From NCBI RefSeq assembly GCF_001439845.1, contig NZ_JYLO01000010.1, positions 62,001 through 126,000 on the forward strand: DNA of 64,000 bases, read 5' to 3'. The notes beneath the pieces were generated by a model. It worked only from the letters and a program-made list of their open reading frames with translations, searched no databases and was not told where the DNA came from. Positions 57,639-64,000 of the stretch are shown piece by piece. Origin of the DNA: Pseudomonas lactis (lineage in GTDB: Bacteria; Pseudomonadota; Gammaproteobacteria; Pseudomonadales; Pseudomonadaceae). The translations under genes were made by a program, and so were the position numbers. Position 1 is the stretch's first letter; each line of letters opens with the position of its first letter.

Positions 57639-58483
57639 CAGCGATTACCGCGACGGCTCATGAACGCCAGACGCTCCAGCAACTGCACGTCTTGCTCGTT
57701 CTTAACCAAAGCGCCGGCCAGGGGCGGGATGGCCTTGGTCGGGTCGCGCTCGCGCAGCACCGCTTCGCCAATATTGTCGGCCATCAGCAGCTTGAGCCAG
57801 TCGACCAGCTCGGAGGTGGAAGGTTTTTTCTTCAGGCCCGGCACCTTGCGCACATCGAAGAACACATCCAGCGCTTCGCTGACCAGGTCTTTCTTGATGT
57901 CCGGGTAGTGCACATCCACGATCTTTTGCAGGGTGGTGCGGTCGGGGAAGGCGATGTAGTGGAAGAAGCAGCGGCGCAGGAACGCGTCCGGCAGCTCTTT
58001 TTCGTTGTTGGAGGTAATAATGATGATCGGGCGTTTCTTGGCCTTGATGGTCTCGTCGATTTCGTAGACGTAGAACTCCATCTTGTCGAGTTCTTGCAGC
58101 AGGTCGTTGGGGAACTCGATGTCGGCCTTGTCGATTTCATCGATCAGCAGGATCACCCGCTCTTCGGACTCGAAGGCTTCCCACAGCTTGCCCTTCTTCA
58201 GGTAGTTGCGCACATCGTGCACCTTGTCCACGCCCAGTTGTGAGTCACGCAGGCGGCTGACCGCGTCGTACTCGTACAGGCCCTGGTGTGCCTTGGTGGT
58301 GGACTTGATGTGCCAGGTGATCAACCTGGCACCGAAGGATTCGGCCAGTTGCTCGGCAAGCATGGTCTTGCCGGTGCCCGGTTCGCCCTTGACCAGCAGC
58401 GGCCGCTCCAGGGTGATGGCGGCGTTGACGGCCAGTTTCAGGTCATCGGTAGCCACATAGGCCTGGGTGCCTTCGAACTTCAT
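57638..58483 (-). CDS. MoxR-family AAA+ ATPase
   Basis: The protein is 281 residues. Walker A is GEPGTGKT (33-40), Walker B is ILLIDEID (111-118), the sensor 1 segment is 'IIITSNNEKELPDAF' and the arginine finger region is 'LRRCFFHYIAFPD'. It belongs to the CbbQ/MoxR type of hexameric AAA+ proteins, which remodel protein complexes. It overlaps the downstream vWA gene by three bases. No regulator is adjacent. Confidence 0.9.
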   Translation of the reverse strand: MKFEGTQAYVATDDLKLAVNAAITLERPLLVKGEPGTGKTMLAEQLAESFGARLITWHIKSTTKAHQGLYEYDAVSRLRDSQLGVDKVHDVRNYLKKGKLWEAFESEERVILLIDEIDKADIEFPNDLLQELDKMEFYVYEIDETIKAKKRPIIIITSNNEKELPDAFLRRCFFHYIAFPDRTTLQKIVDVHYPDIKKDLVSEALDVFFDVRKVPGLKKKPSTSELVDWLKLLMADNIGEAVLRERDPTKAIPPLAGALVKNEQDVQLLERLAFMSRRGNR

Positions 58484-58603
58484 CGGTCATTCCTCGAATT
58501 CATCAATGGCCTGACTATACCGCGCAGCCCCGGCGACTGTGAACGCAGACGGGGCATTCAGTCTCTGAATGGCGGGTCACATCAGCCCTGGCCCATGCAG
58601 GAC

Positions 58604-58694
58604 GTGTGGGAGCTGGCTTGCCTGCGATAGCGGTGTATCAGCGACAGATTAGTTAACTGACCCACCGCCATCGCAGGCAAGCCAGCTCCCACAG
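58604..58694. repeat. REPIN (GCTGGCTTGCCTGCGAT type)
   Basis: GTGTGGGAGCTGGCTTGCCT and its inverse enclose about 45 bases including TGGGTCAGT (inverse). It lies between the 3' end of the AsmA-like gene and the promoter of the MoxR gene. Confidence 0.9.
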
Positions 58695-58696
58695 GG

Positions 58697-59773
58697 TTAA
58701 TCAGCGCTGGGCTTGGGCTGTTCGTAACGGGCATTGAACGCCTGGATAAACCCATTGCGCAGAATCGCGATCACCGCCGAAAACGCACTGACATTTTGCT
58801 GATGCACGCTACCGCTCAGCTCTACACGGGTGGCGAACTGGTTTTTACGCTGGTTTTTCAGCACGGTTTCGCTGGCGCCCACCACGGCTTCCCAGATCGA
58901 GCGGAAGATATTCTTGTCCTGGTTTTCAACGTCTTGTTGCCAGTCGAACACCTCCACATCGCGCAGCAGCGGCTTGATGTAGCCGGTGAGCCGGCCATTT
59001 TCCGCCTGGGCTTCGATCACCACATCGCCCGTGCCGGCCTTGAAGTCGAACTTGCCATAGGCCGATGCGAAGTCATTCATGCGCTTGAGTTGCAGGTCGC
59101 GGGCGCGGAAGCGGAACTCGAACTCTTCGAAATCGCTCAGCGGATCAAAGGTGGCGTTGGCCTCCAGAGGCGCCTGGCCTTGCAGGAGTGCCTTGCCTTC
59201 GAAGCGGGCGTCGCGCTTGCCTTTGACATCCACCACATTGGTCAAGTTATAGAAGCTGGCGTTGACCCCGGTGGCGTTGATATTCACCTGGGGCTTGGAG
59301 CTGAAGTTATGGAAGGCGATCTCACCGTCTTCGATGCGCACTTCGTTGAGGGTGATCGGTAACAGTTTGCGCAGTTGCTCCTGCCAGTCGGTGCCTTTAC
59401 CGGTCTGGGACGCCTGCTTGTTGGCACCGCCATCGACAAAGTTGATCTGCGGGCGCACAAAATGCCCCTCGGCCACGACGGCATGGTCGTACCACAGCGA
59501 ATGCCAGCTCACCGCGAACTCGATCAGCGGTGCCTTGACGAACGGCACCGGGACCTTGCCGTCCACCTTGACGATTTGCAGGCCATTGATCCGGTAGGCG
59601 CCGCGCCATAGCGCCAGGTCCACATCGGCAATCTCGCCACGGTAATCGCCCATGTTGGCGAGTTTGTCGTTCAGGTAGTTGCGCACCAGGTAGGGCAGCG
59701 CAAGGTGGATGGCAATCAAGACCAGCACCAGAGCGGCGATGGTCCCTAACGGCCAACTGTAGCGACGTTTCAT
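58697..59773 (-). CDS. DUF748/AsmA-like membrane-anchored protein
   Basis: The protein is 358 residues with an N-terminal membrane anchor (LGTIAALVLVLIAIHLALPYLV) and a long beta-rich periplasmic part with 'WRGAYRINGLQIVKVDGKVPVPFV' and 'ITLNEVRIEDGEIAFHNFS', typical of DUF748 and AsmA-like repeats. Large relatives form lipid-transfer bridges or assist outer-membrane assembly; this one is short. AGGAG precedes the ATG at 59773; the longer frame to 59944 overlaps the divergent cysK. The function is unknown. Confidence 0.82.
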   Translation of the reverse strand: MKRRYSWPLGTIAALVLVLIAIHLALPYLVRNYLNDKLANMGDYRGEIADVDLALWRGAYRINGLQIVKVDGKVPVPFVKAPLIEFAVSWHSLWYDHAVVAEGHFVRPQINFVDGGANKQASQTGKGTDWQEQLRKLLPITLNEVRIEDGEIAFHNFSSKPQVNINATGVNASFYNLTNVVDVKGKRDARFEGKALLQGQAPLEANATFDPLSDFEEFEFRFRARDLQLKRMNDFASAYGKFDFKAGTGDVVIEAQAENGRLTGYIKPLLRDVEVFDWQQDVENQDKNIFRSIWEAVVGASETVLKNQRKNQFATRVELSGSVHQQNVSAFSAVIAILRNGFIQAFNARYEQPKPSAD

Positions 59774-59900
59774 AGGGCAGTTCTCCTTGCTTGTAGGAGA
59801 TTGACTGTTCTGATGAACGCAACGTTCCTCCGTCTGGACGCTTGGGAGTACGCGGCATACCCTTGGGGCCTTTCCCAACGCCTCGACAATAGGAACCGCC

Positions 59901-60875
59901 ATGAGCCGTATCTTTGCAGACAACGCGCACTCCATCGGTAACACGCCCCTGGTTCAGATCAACCGCATCGCACCGCGTGGCGTGACGATCCTGGCCAAGA
60001 TCGAAGGGCGCAACCCGAGTTATTCGGTGAAGTGCCGCATTGGCGCAAGCATGGTCTGGGATGCAGAAAGCAGCGGCAAGCTCAAGCCGGGCATGACCAT
60101 CGTCGAGCCCACTTCGGGCAACACCGGTATCGGCCTGGCCTTTGTCGCCGCTGCCCGTGGCTACAAGTTGCTGCTGACCATGCCGTCGTCAATGAGCCTT
60201 GAGCGCCGTAAAGTGCTCAAGGCTCTGGGCGCCGAGCTGGTGCTGACCGAGCCGGCCAAGGGCATGAAGGGTGCCATCGACAAGGCCGCCGAGATCGTCG
60301 CCAGCGACCCGGCCACCTACTTTATGCCGGCCCAGTTCGACAACCCGGCAAACCCTGCGATCCACGAGAAAACCACCGGCCCGGAAATCTGGAACGACAC
60401 CGATGGCGCCGTGGACGTGCTGGTGGCGGGCGTGGGAACCGGCGGCACCATCACCGGGGTATCACGCTATATCAAGAACACCGCGGGCAAGCCGATTCTG
60501 TCGGTGGCCGTGGAGCCCATGGTTTCCCCGGTGATCACCCAGGCCTTGGCGGGTGAAGAGATCAAGCCCAGCCCGCACAAGATCCAGGGGATCGGCGCCG
60601 GTTTTGTGCCGAAAAACCTCGACCTGTCGATGGTCGACCGGGTGGAGCTGGCGACCGACGAGGAGTCCAAGGCCATGGCCCGGCGCTTGATGCTGGAAGA
60701 GGGCATTCTGTGCGGGATCTCCTGTGGCGCCGCCATGGCGGTGGCCGTGCGCCTGGCCGAGAAGCCGGAGATGCAGGGCAAGACTATTGTGGTGATCTTG
60801 CCGGACTCCGGTGAGCGCTACCTGTCGAGCATGTTATTCAGCGATTTGTTTACCGAACAGGAAAACCAAGCCTGA
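59901..60875 (+). CDS. cysK: cysteine synthase A (O-acetylserine sulfhydrylase)
   Basis: The protein is 324 residues of the PLP beta family. The Schiff-base lysine is Lys44 in 'NPSYSVKCRIG', the PLP/substrate loop is TSGNTG (71-76), the phosphate-binding loop is GVGTGGTITG, and 'SGERYLSS' closes the C-terminus. It makes cysteine from O-acetylserine and sulfide. AGGAACCGCC precedes the ATG. A REPIN follows. Confidence 0.94.
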   Translation: MSRIFADNAHSIGNTPLVQINRIAPRGVTILAKIEGRNPSYSVKCRIGASMVWDAESSGKLKPGMTIVEPTSGNTGIGLAFVAAARGYKLLLTMPSSMSLERRKVLKALGAELVLTEPAKGMKGAIDKAAEIVASDPATYFMPAQFDNPANPAIHEKTTGPEIWNDTDGAVDVLVAGVGTGGTITGVSRYIKNTAGKPILSVAVEPMVSPVITQALAGEEIKPSPHKIQGIGAGFVPKNLDLSMVDRVELATDEESKAMARRLMLEEGILCGISCGAAMAVAVRLAEKPEMQGKTIVVILPDSGERYLSSMLFSDLFTEQENQA

Positions 60876-60880
60876 ATCGA

Positions 60881-60982
60881 CTGTAGGAGCGAGCTCGCTC
60901 GCGAAAAACCTGAGAACGCCACGTTGTATCAGTAAACCCGCGTTATCGTTGACGTTCTTCGCGAGCAAGCTCGCTCCTACAG
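60881..60982. repeat. REPIN (TAGGAGCGAGCTYGCTCGCG type)
   Basis: CTGTAGGAGCGAGCTCGCTCG and its inverse enclose about 55 bases containing CGCGTTATCGTTGACGTTC, close to the spacer of the REPIN at 38515. It ends the cysK transcript region. Confidence 0.9.
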
Positions 60983-61116
60983 GTGTTGATACAGGTCAGT
61001 CTGGTTTCCTGGGCCTTCTGCATAATGGTTCAAGTGTTTATCATGGCCGGCTGCTACGTCTGGTTTCCCATTGACGGAAATTTGCTGGCCAGGCGCTTAT
61101 TTCCAGGAGTTGCTGC

Positions 61117-62055
61117 ATGACCTTTTCTTTGGCCGCCAAACTGTCGGTGTTGCTGCTGTTCATCGGCAGCACGCTGTATGTGCACCTGCGTGGCAAGGCC
61201 CGTTTGCCGATGTTGCGTCAGTTCGTCAACCATTCGGCGCTGTTCGCCCCGTATAACGCCCTGATGTACCTGTTTTCCGCGGTGCCGTCCAAGCCCTACC
61301 TGGACCGCAGCAAGTTCCCGGAACTGGATGTGCTCAAGGACAACTGGGAAGTGATCCGCGAAGAGGCCATGCACCTGTTCGACGAGGGCTACATCCGCGC
61401 CGCCGAAAAGAACAACGACGCCGGCTTCGGTTCATTCTTCAAGAAGGGCTGGAAGCGTTTCTACCTTAAGTGGTACGACAAACCGCTGCCTTCGGCCGAG
61501 GCGCTGTGCCCCAAGACCGTGGCGTTGGTGAGCAGCATTCCTAACGTCAAGGGCGCGATGTTCGCGTTGTTGCCTGGCGGCAGCCACCTCAACCCGCACC
61601 GCGACCCGTTCGCCGGTTCCCTGCGTTATCACCTGGGGCTTGCCACGCCGAACTCTGACGACTGCCGTATCTTCGTCGACGGCCAGGTTTACGCCTGGCG
61701 CGACGGTGAAGACGTGATGTTCGACGAGACCTACGTGCACTGGGTGAAAAACGAAACCGAACAGACCCGTGTGATCCTGTTCTGCGACATTGAGCGCCCA
61801 TTGAGCAACCGCGTGATGACCCGCATCAACCGCTGGGTCAGCAAGCAGCTGGGCCGCGCGACCGCACCGCAGAACCTCGATGACGAGCGCGTGGGCGGCA
61901 TCAACCAGGCGTACGCCTGGAGCAAGACCTTCAGCGACAAGTTCAGCGGCCAGGTCAAGCAGTGGAAGCGCAAGCATCCCAAGGCCTACCGCATTGCGCG
62001 GCCGGTGCTGGCGGTGGTGGTGTTGGTACTGCTGTGGAAGTGGCTGTTCGGCTAA
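61117..62055 (+). CDS. lpxO: lipid A hydroxylase LpxO (aspartyl/asparaginyl beta-hydroxylase family)
   Basis: The protein is 312 residues with an N-terminal membrane helix (LSVLLLFIGSTLYVHL) and a C-terminal one (VLAVVVLVLLWKWLF). The Fe(II)/2OG ligands are His161 and Asp163 (NPHRDPF) and His208 (YVHWV). LpxO hydroxylates the 2-position of a secondary acyl chain of lipid A at the inner membrane. AGGAG precedes the ATG. A strong terminator follows, so it is a single gene. Confidence 0.93.
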   Translation: MTFSLAAKLSVLLLFIGSTLYVHLRGKARLPMLRQFVNHSALFAPYNALMYLFSAVPSKPYLDRSKFPELDVLKDNWEVIREEAMHLFDEGYIRAAEKNNDAGFGSFFKKGWKRFYLKWYDKPLPSAEALCPKTVALVSSIPNVKGAMFALLPGGSHLNPHRDPFAGSLRYHLGLATPNSDDCRIFVDGQVYAWRDGEDVMFDETYVHWVKNETEQTRVILFCDIERPLSNRVMTRINRWVSKQLGRATAPQNLDDERVGGINQAYAWSKTFSDKFSGQVKQWKRKHPKAYRIARPVLAVVVLVLLWKWLFG

Positions 62056-62065
62056 ACCGCACACC

Positions 62066-62106
62066 ATAAAAAGGCGCTGTATCGAAAGATACAGCGCCTT
62101 TTTTAT
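62066..62106 (+). terminator. Rho-independent terminator of lpxO
   Basis: AAGGCGCTGTATC and GATACAGCGCCTT form a perfect stem (62071-62083 with 62088-62100) with a GAAA tetraloop, followed by six T. The A-run on the left makes it usable on the minus strand as well. Confidence 0.93.
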
Positions 62107-62125
62107 GCCTGGAATGTGATCAAAA

Positions 62126-62216
62126 CTGTGGGAGCTGGCTTGCCTGCGGTGGCGGAGTATCAGCTATAAAAAGGTTGACTGACCCACCGCTTTCGCAGGC
62201 AAGCCAGCTCCCACAT
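62126..62216. repeat. REPIN (GCTGGCTTGCCTGCG type)
   Basis: ACTGTGGGAGCTGGCTTGCC and its inverse enclose about 45 bases with GACTGACCCACCGC, as in the REPIN at 58604. It lies between the lpxO terminator and the end of acnA. Confidence 0.9.
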
Positions 62217-62232
62217 TTGATCTGCGTTGCTC

Positions 62233-64000
62233 TTAAGAGGCGATCAACTGGCGCAGCACGTAGTGCAGAATCCCACCCGCCTTGAAGTACTCCACTTCAT
62301 TCAAGGTATCAATCCGGCACAGCACCTCAACCTTCTCGCTGCTGCCATCCTCGCGAGTGATCACCAGCGTCAGGTTCATCCGCGGCTCGATCTCGGCAGC
62401 GGTCAGCCCGAGGATATCGATCTTCTCCTTGCCGGTGAGCTTGAGCGTCTTGCGGTTCTGATCCAGTTTGAACTGCAACGGCAAGACGCCCATGCCTACC
62501 AGGTTGGAGCGGTGGATACGCTCGAAGCTCTCGGCGATCACCGCCTTGACGCCCAGCAGGTTGGTACCCTTGGCCGCCCAGTCGCGGCTGGAGCCGGTGC
62601 CGTATTCTTGGCCGGCGATCACCACCAGCGGTGTGCCGGAGGCCTGGTACTTCATGGCCGCATCGTAGATCGCCATTTTCTCGCCAGTGGGGATATACAG
62701 CGTGTTACCGCCTTCTTCGCCGCCGAGCATTTCATTGCGGATACGGATATTGGCAAAGGTGCCGCGCATCATCACTTCATGGTTACCCCGGCGTGAACCG
62801 TAGGAGTTGAAGTCACGCGGCTCCACGCCCTGTTCGCGCAGGTAGCGCCCGGCCGGGCTGTCGGCCTTGATATTGCCGGCAGGGGAGATGTGGTCGGTGG
62901 TTACCGAATCCCCCAGCAGGGCCAGCACGTTGGCGCCCTTGACGTCCGCGATCACCGGCAGCGGGCCGGCGATGTCGTCGAAGAACGGCGGGTGCTGGAT
63001 ATAGGTGGAATCCGGCTGCCACACGTAGGTGGCTGCCTGCGGCACTTCAATGGCTTGCCACTGCTCGTCGCCGGCAAACACTTCGGCATATTCCTTGTGG
63101 AACATGCTGGTGCTGACTTGGGCCACCGCCTCGGCGATTTCCTGGCTGCTGGGCCAGATGTCCTTCAGGTACACCGGATTACCCTGCTGGTCATTGCCCA
63201 GCGGCTCGCTGCTGATGTCGATGCGCACGGTGCCGGCCAACGCGTAAGCGACGACCAGGGGCGGCGAGGCCAGCCAGTTGGTTTTCACCAGAGGGTGCAC
63301 GCGGCCTTCGAAGTTACGGTTACCGGACAGCACCGACGCGACGGTGAGGTCGGCCTTCTGGATGGCTTTTTCGATCGGCTCGGGCAGGGGCCCGGAGTTG
63401 CCGATACAGGTGGTGCAGCCGTAGCCCACCAGGTCGAAGCCAAGCTTGTCCAGGTATTGGGTGAGGCCCGCCGCCTTGTAGTAGTCGGTGACCACTTTGG
63501 AGCCCGGCGCCAGGGAGCTTTTCACCCAGGGCTTGCGGGTCAGGCCTTTTTCCACGGCTTTCTTTGCCACCAGCCCGGCGGCCATCATCACGCTGGGGTT
63601 GGAGGTGTTGGTGCAGGAGGTAATCGCGGCAATCACCACTGCGCCGTTTTTCAGGCGATAGGTGTTGCCTTCGTATTCATAATCCGCCTCGCCGACCAGG
63701 TCCGCATTGCCCACGGCAACGCCGCCTCCGCCTTCGCTTTCCAGGCGGCCTTCTTCTTTGCTGGTGGGCTTGAATTGCAGGTCGAGAAAATCGCTGAACG
63801 CTTGGCCTACATTCGGCAGGGCGACACGGTCCTGGGGACGTTTGGGCCCGGCAAGGCTGGCCTCGACAGTGCCCATGTCCAGAGCCAGGGTGTCGGTGAA
63901 GATTGGCTCCTGGCCGGCATTGCGCCACAGGCCCTGGGCCTTGGTATAGGCTTCCACCAGTTTGACCGTCTCAGCCGGGCGGCCGGACAGGCGCAGGTAG
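62233..64000 (-). CDS. acnA: aconitate hydratase A (5' part outside window)
   Basis: The reading frame is open to the right edge of the window, so only the C-terminal 588 or so residues are seen; the internal GTG at 63957 is not the start. Iron-sulfur ligands are visible in 'ITSCTNTSNPSVM' and 'GCTTCIGNSGPL'. The C-terminal swivel domain contains 'GDSVTTDHISPAGN', 'SYGSRRGNHEVMMRGTF' and 'GQEYGTGSSRDWAAKG', typical of the AcnA/IRP1 type. It interconverts citrate and isocitrate in the TCA cycle. The stop is followed by a REPIN. Confidence 0.95.
   Translation of the reverse strand, partial: YLRLSGRPAETVKLVEAYTKAQGLWRNAGQEPIFTDTLALDMGTVEASLAGPKRPQDRVALPNVGQAFSDFLDLQFKPTSKEEGRLESEGGGGVAVGNADLVGEADYEYEGNTYRLKNGAVVIAAITSCTNTSNPSVMMAAGLVAKKAVEKGLTRKPWVKSSLAPGSKVVTDYYKAAGLTQYLDKLGFDLVGYGCTTCIGNSGPLPEPIEKAIQKADLTVASVLSGNRNFEGRVHPLVKTNWLASPPLVVAYALAGTVRIDISSEPLGNDQQGNPVYLKDIWPSSQEIAEAVAQVSTSMFHKEYAEVFAGDEQWQAIEVPQAATYVWQPDSTYIQHPPFFDDIAGPLPVIADVKGANVLALLGDSVTTDHISPAGNIKADSPAGRYLREQGVEPRDFNSYGSRRGNHEVMMRGTFANIRIRNEMLGGEEGGNTLYIPTGEKMAIYDAAMKYQASGTPLVVIAGQEYGTGSSRDWAAKGTNLLGVKAVIAESFERIHRSNLVGMGVLPLQFKLDQNRKTLKLTGKEKIDILGLTAAEIEPRMNLTLVITREDGSSEKVEVLCRIDTLNEVEYFKAGGILHYVLRQLIAS

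Noticed and set aside
56658..57908. A 416-codon plus-strand frame opposite the vWA and MoxR genes
   Set aside because: It reads antisense to two genes with clear motifs (MIDAS, Walker A/B) and has an antisense-type composition.
12940..62216. Repeated palindromes as a possible CRISPR array
   Set aside because: The repeats are scattered, arranged as inverted pairs, and lack regular spacers or cas genes; they are REP/REPIN sequences.

Overview
The window is chromosomal DNA of a Pseudomonas, most likely of the P. fluorescens group. The evidence is the high G+C coding style, many REP/REPIN palindromes of the types known from this group, and housekeeping genes with clear Pseudomonas character: pobA/pobR, cynR-cynTS, rnd-ycgL, ycgN, ptrB, pxpABC, cysK, lpxO and acnA. 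Species cannot be fixed from the sequence alone.

Left part, 1-14 kb: this is accessory and regulator-rich DNA. It holds three toxin-antitoxin modules (MntA/HepT at the left edge, a HigB2/HigA-like pair at 3.2-3.8 kb, a ParD/ParE-like pair at 8.7-9.3 kb). Small Pseudomonas proteins lie at 772-963, 1374-1625 (with a structured leader) and 12771-12914. A LysR-controlled module at 3.9-8.7 kb combines a metabolite:H+ symporter, a Zn-dependent allantoate/N-carbamoyl amino acid hydrolase and a histone-deacetylase-fold amidohydrolase. A TcuC/CitA-like symporter is translationally coupled to a periplasmic binding protein at 10.5-12.6 kb.

Middle, 14-22 kb: a visibly A+T-richer block of six or seven co-directional genes faces a divergent GcvA-type LysR gene. 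It encodes an isopenicillin-N-synthase-fold 2OG oxygenase, a small EamA-type membrane protein, a three-His-box membrane desaturase, a clavaminate synthase/AsnO-fold oxygenase, an enamidase-type amidohydrolase, a BASS-type transporter and an unknown protein. I know of no described pathway with this combination, and it is the best candidate for an undescribed system here.

22-38 kb: catabolic and transport genes, each with its own regulator. They are a CynX-like MFS protein, an AruI-like ThDP decarboxylase with LysR, an NAD(P)-binding protein, an atypical periplasmic MBL-fold protein with LysR, pobR/pobA, a DHA2 exporter, a tandem Cache protein and the cyanate detoxification genes cynR/cynT-cynS. 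Two direct copies of a roughly 0.4 kb non-coding repeat (27.1-27.5 and 37.2-37.6 kb) bracket most of this segment.

38-64 kb: mostly core genome. It contains a PheC-like binding protein, a glutamine-synthetase-family ligase, rnd-ycgL, a 2-hydroxyacid dehydrogenase, a nitroreductase, ycgN, an M61-like protein that has lost HExxH, a SpoU methyltransferase, an HNH protein, ptrB, a YafJ-type amidotransferase, the 5-oxoprolinase genes pxpABC, a MoxR ATPase/vWA pair, an AsmA-like protein, cysK, lpxO and the 3' part of acnA, which runs off the right end. REPINs sit in many of the intergenic gaps here. Nine LysR genes and one AraC gene were counted in the window. I saw no tRNA, rRNA, CRISPR array, IS transposase or phage structural gene.
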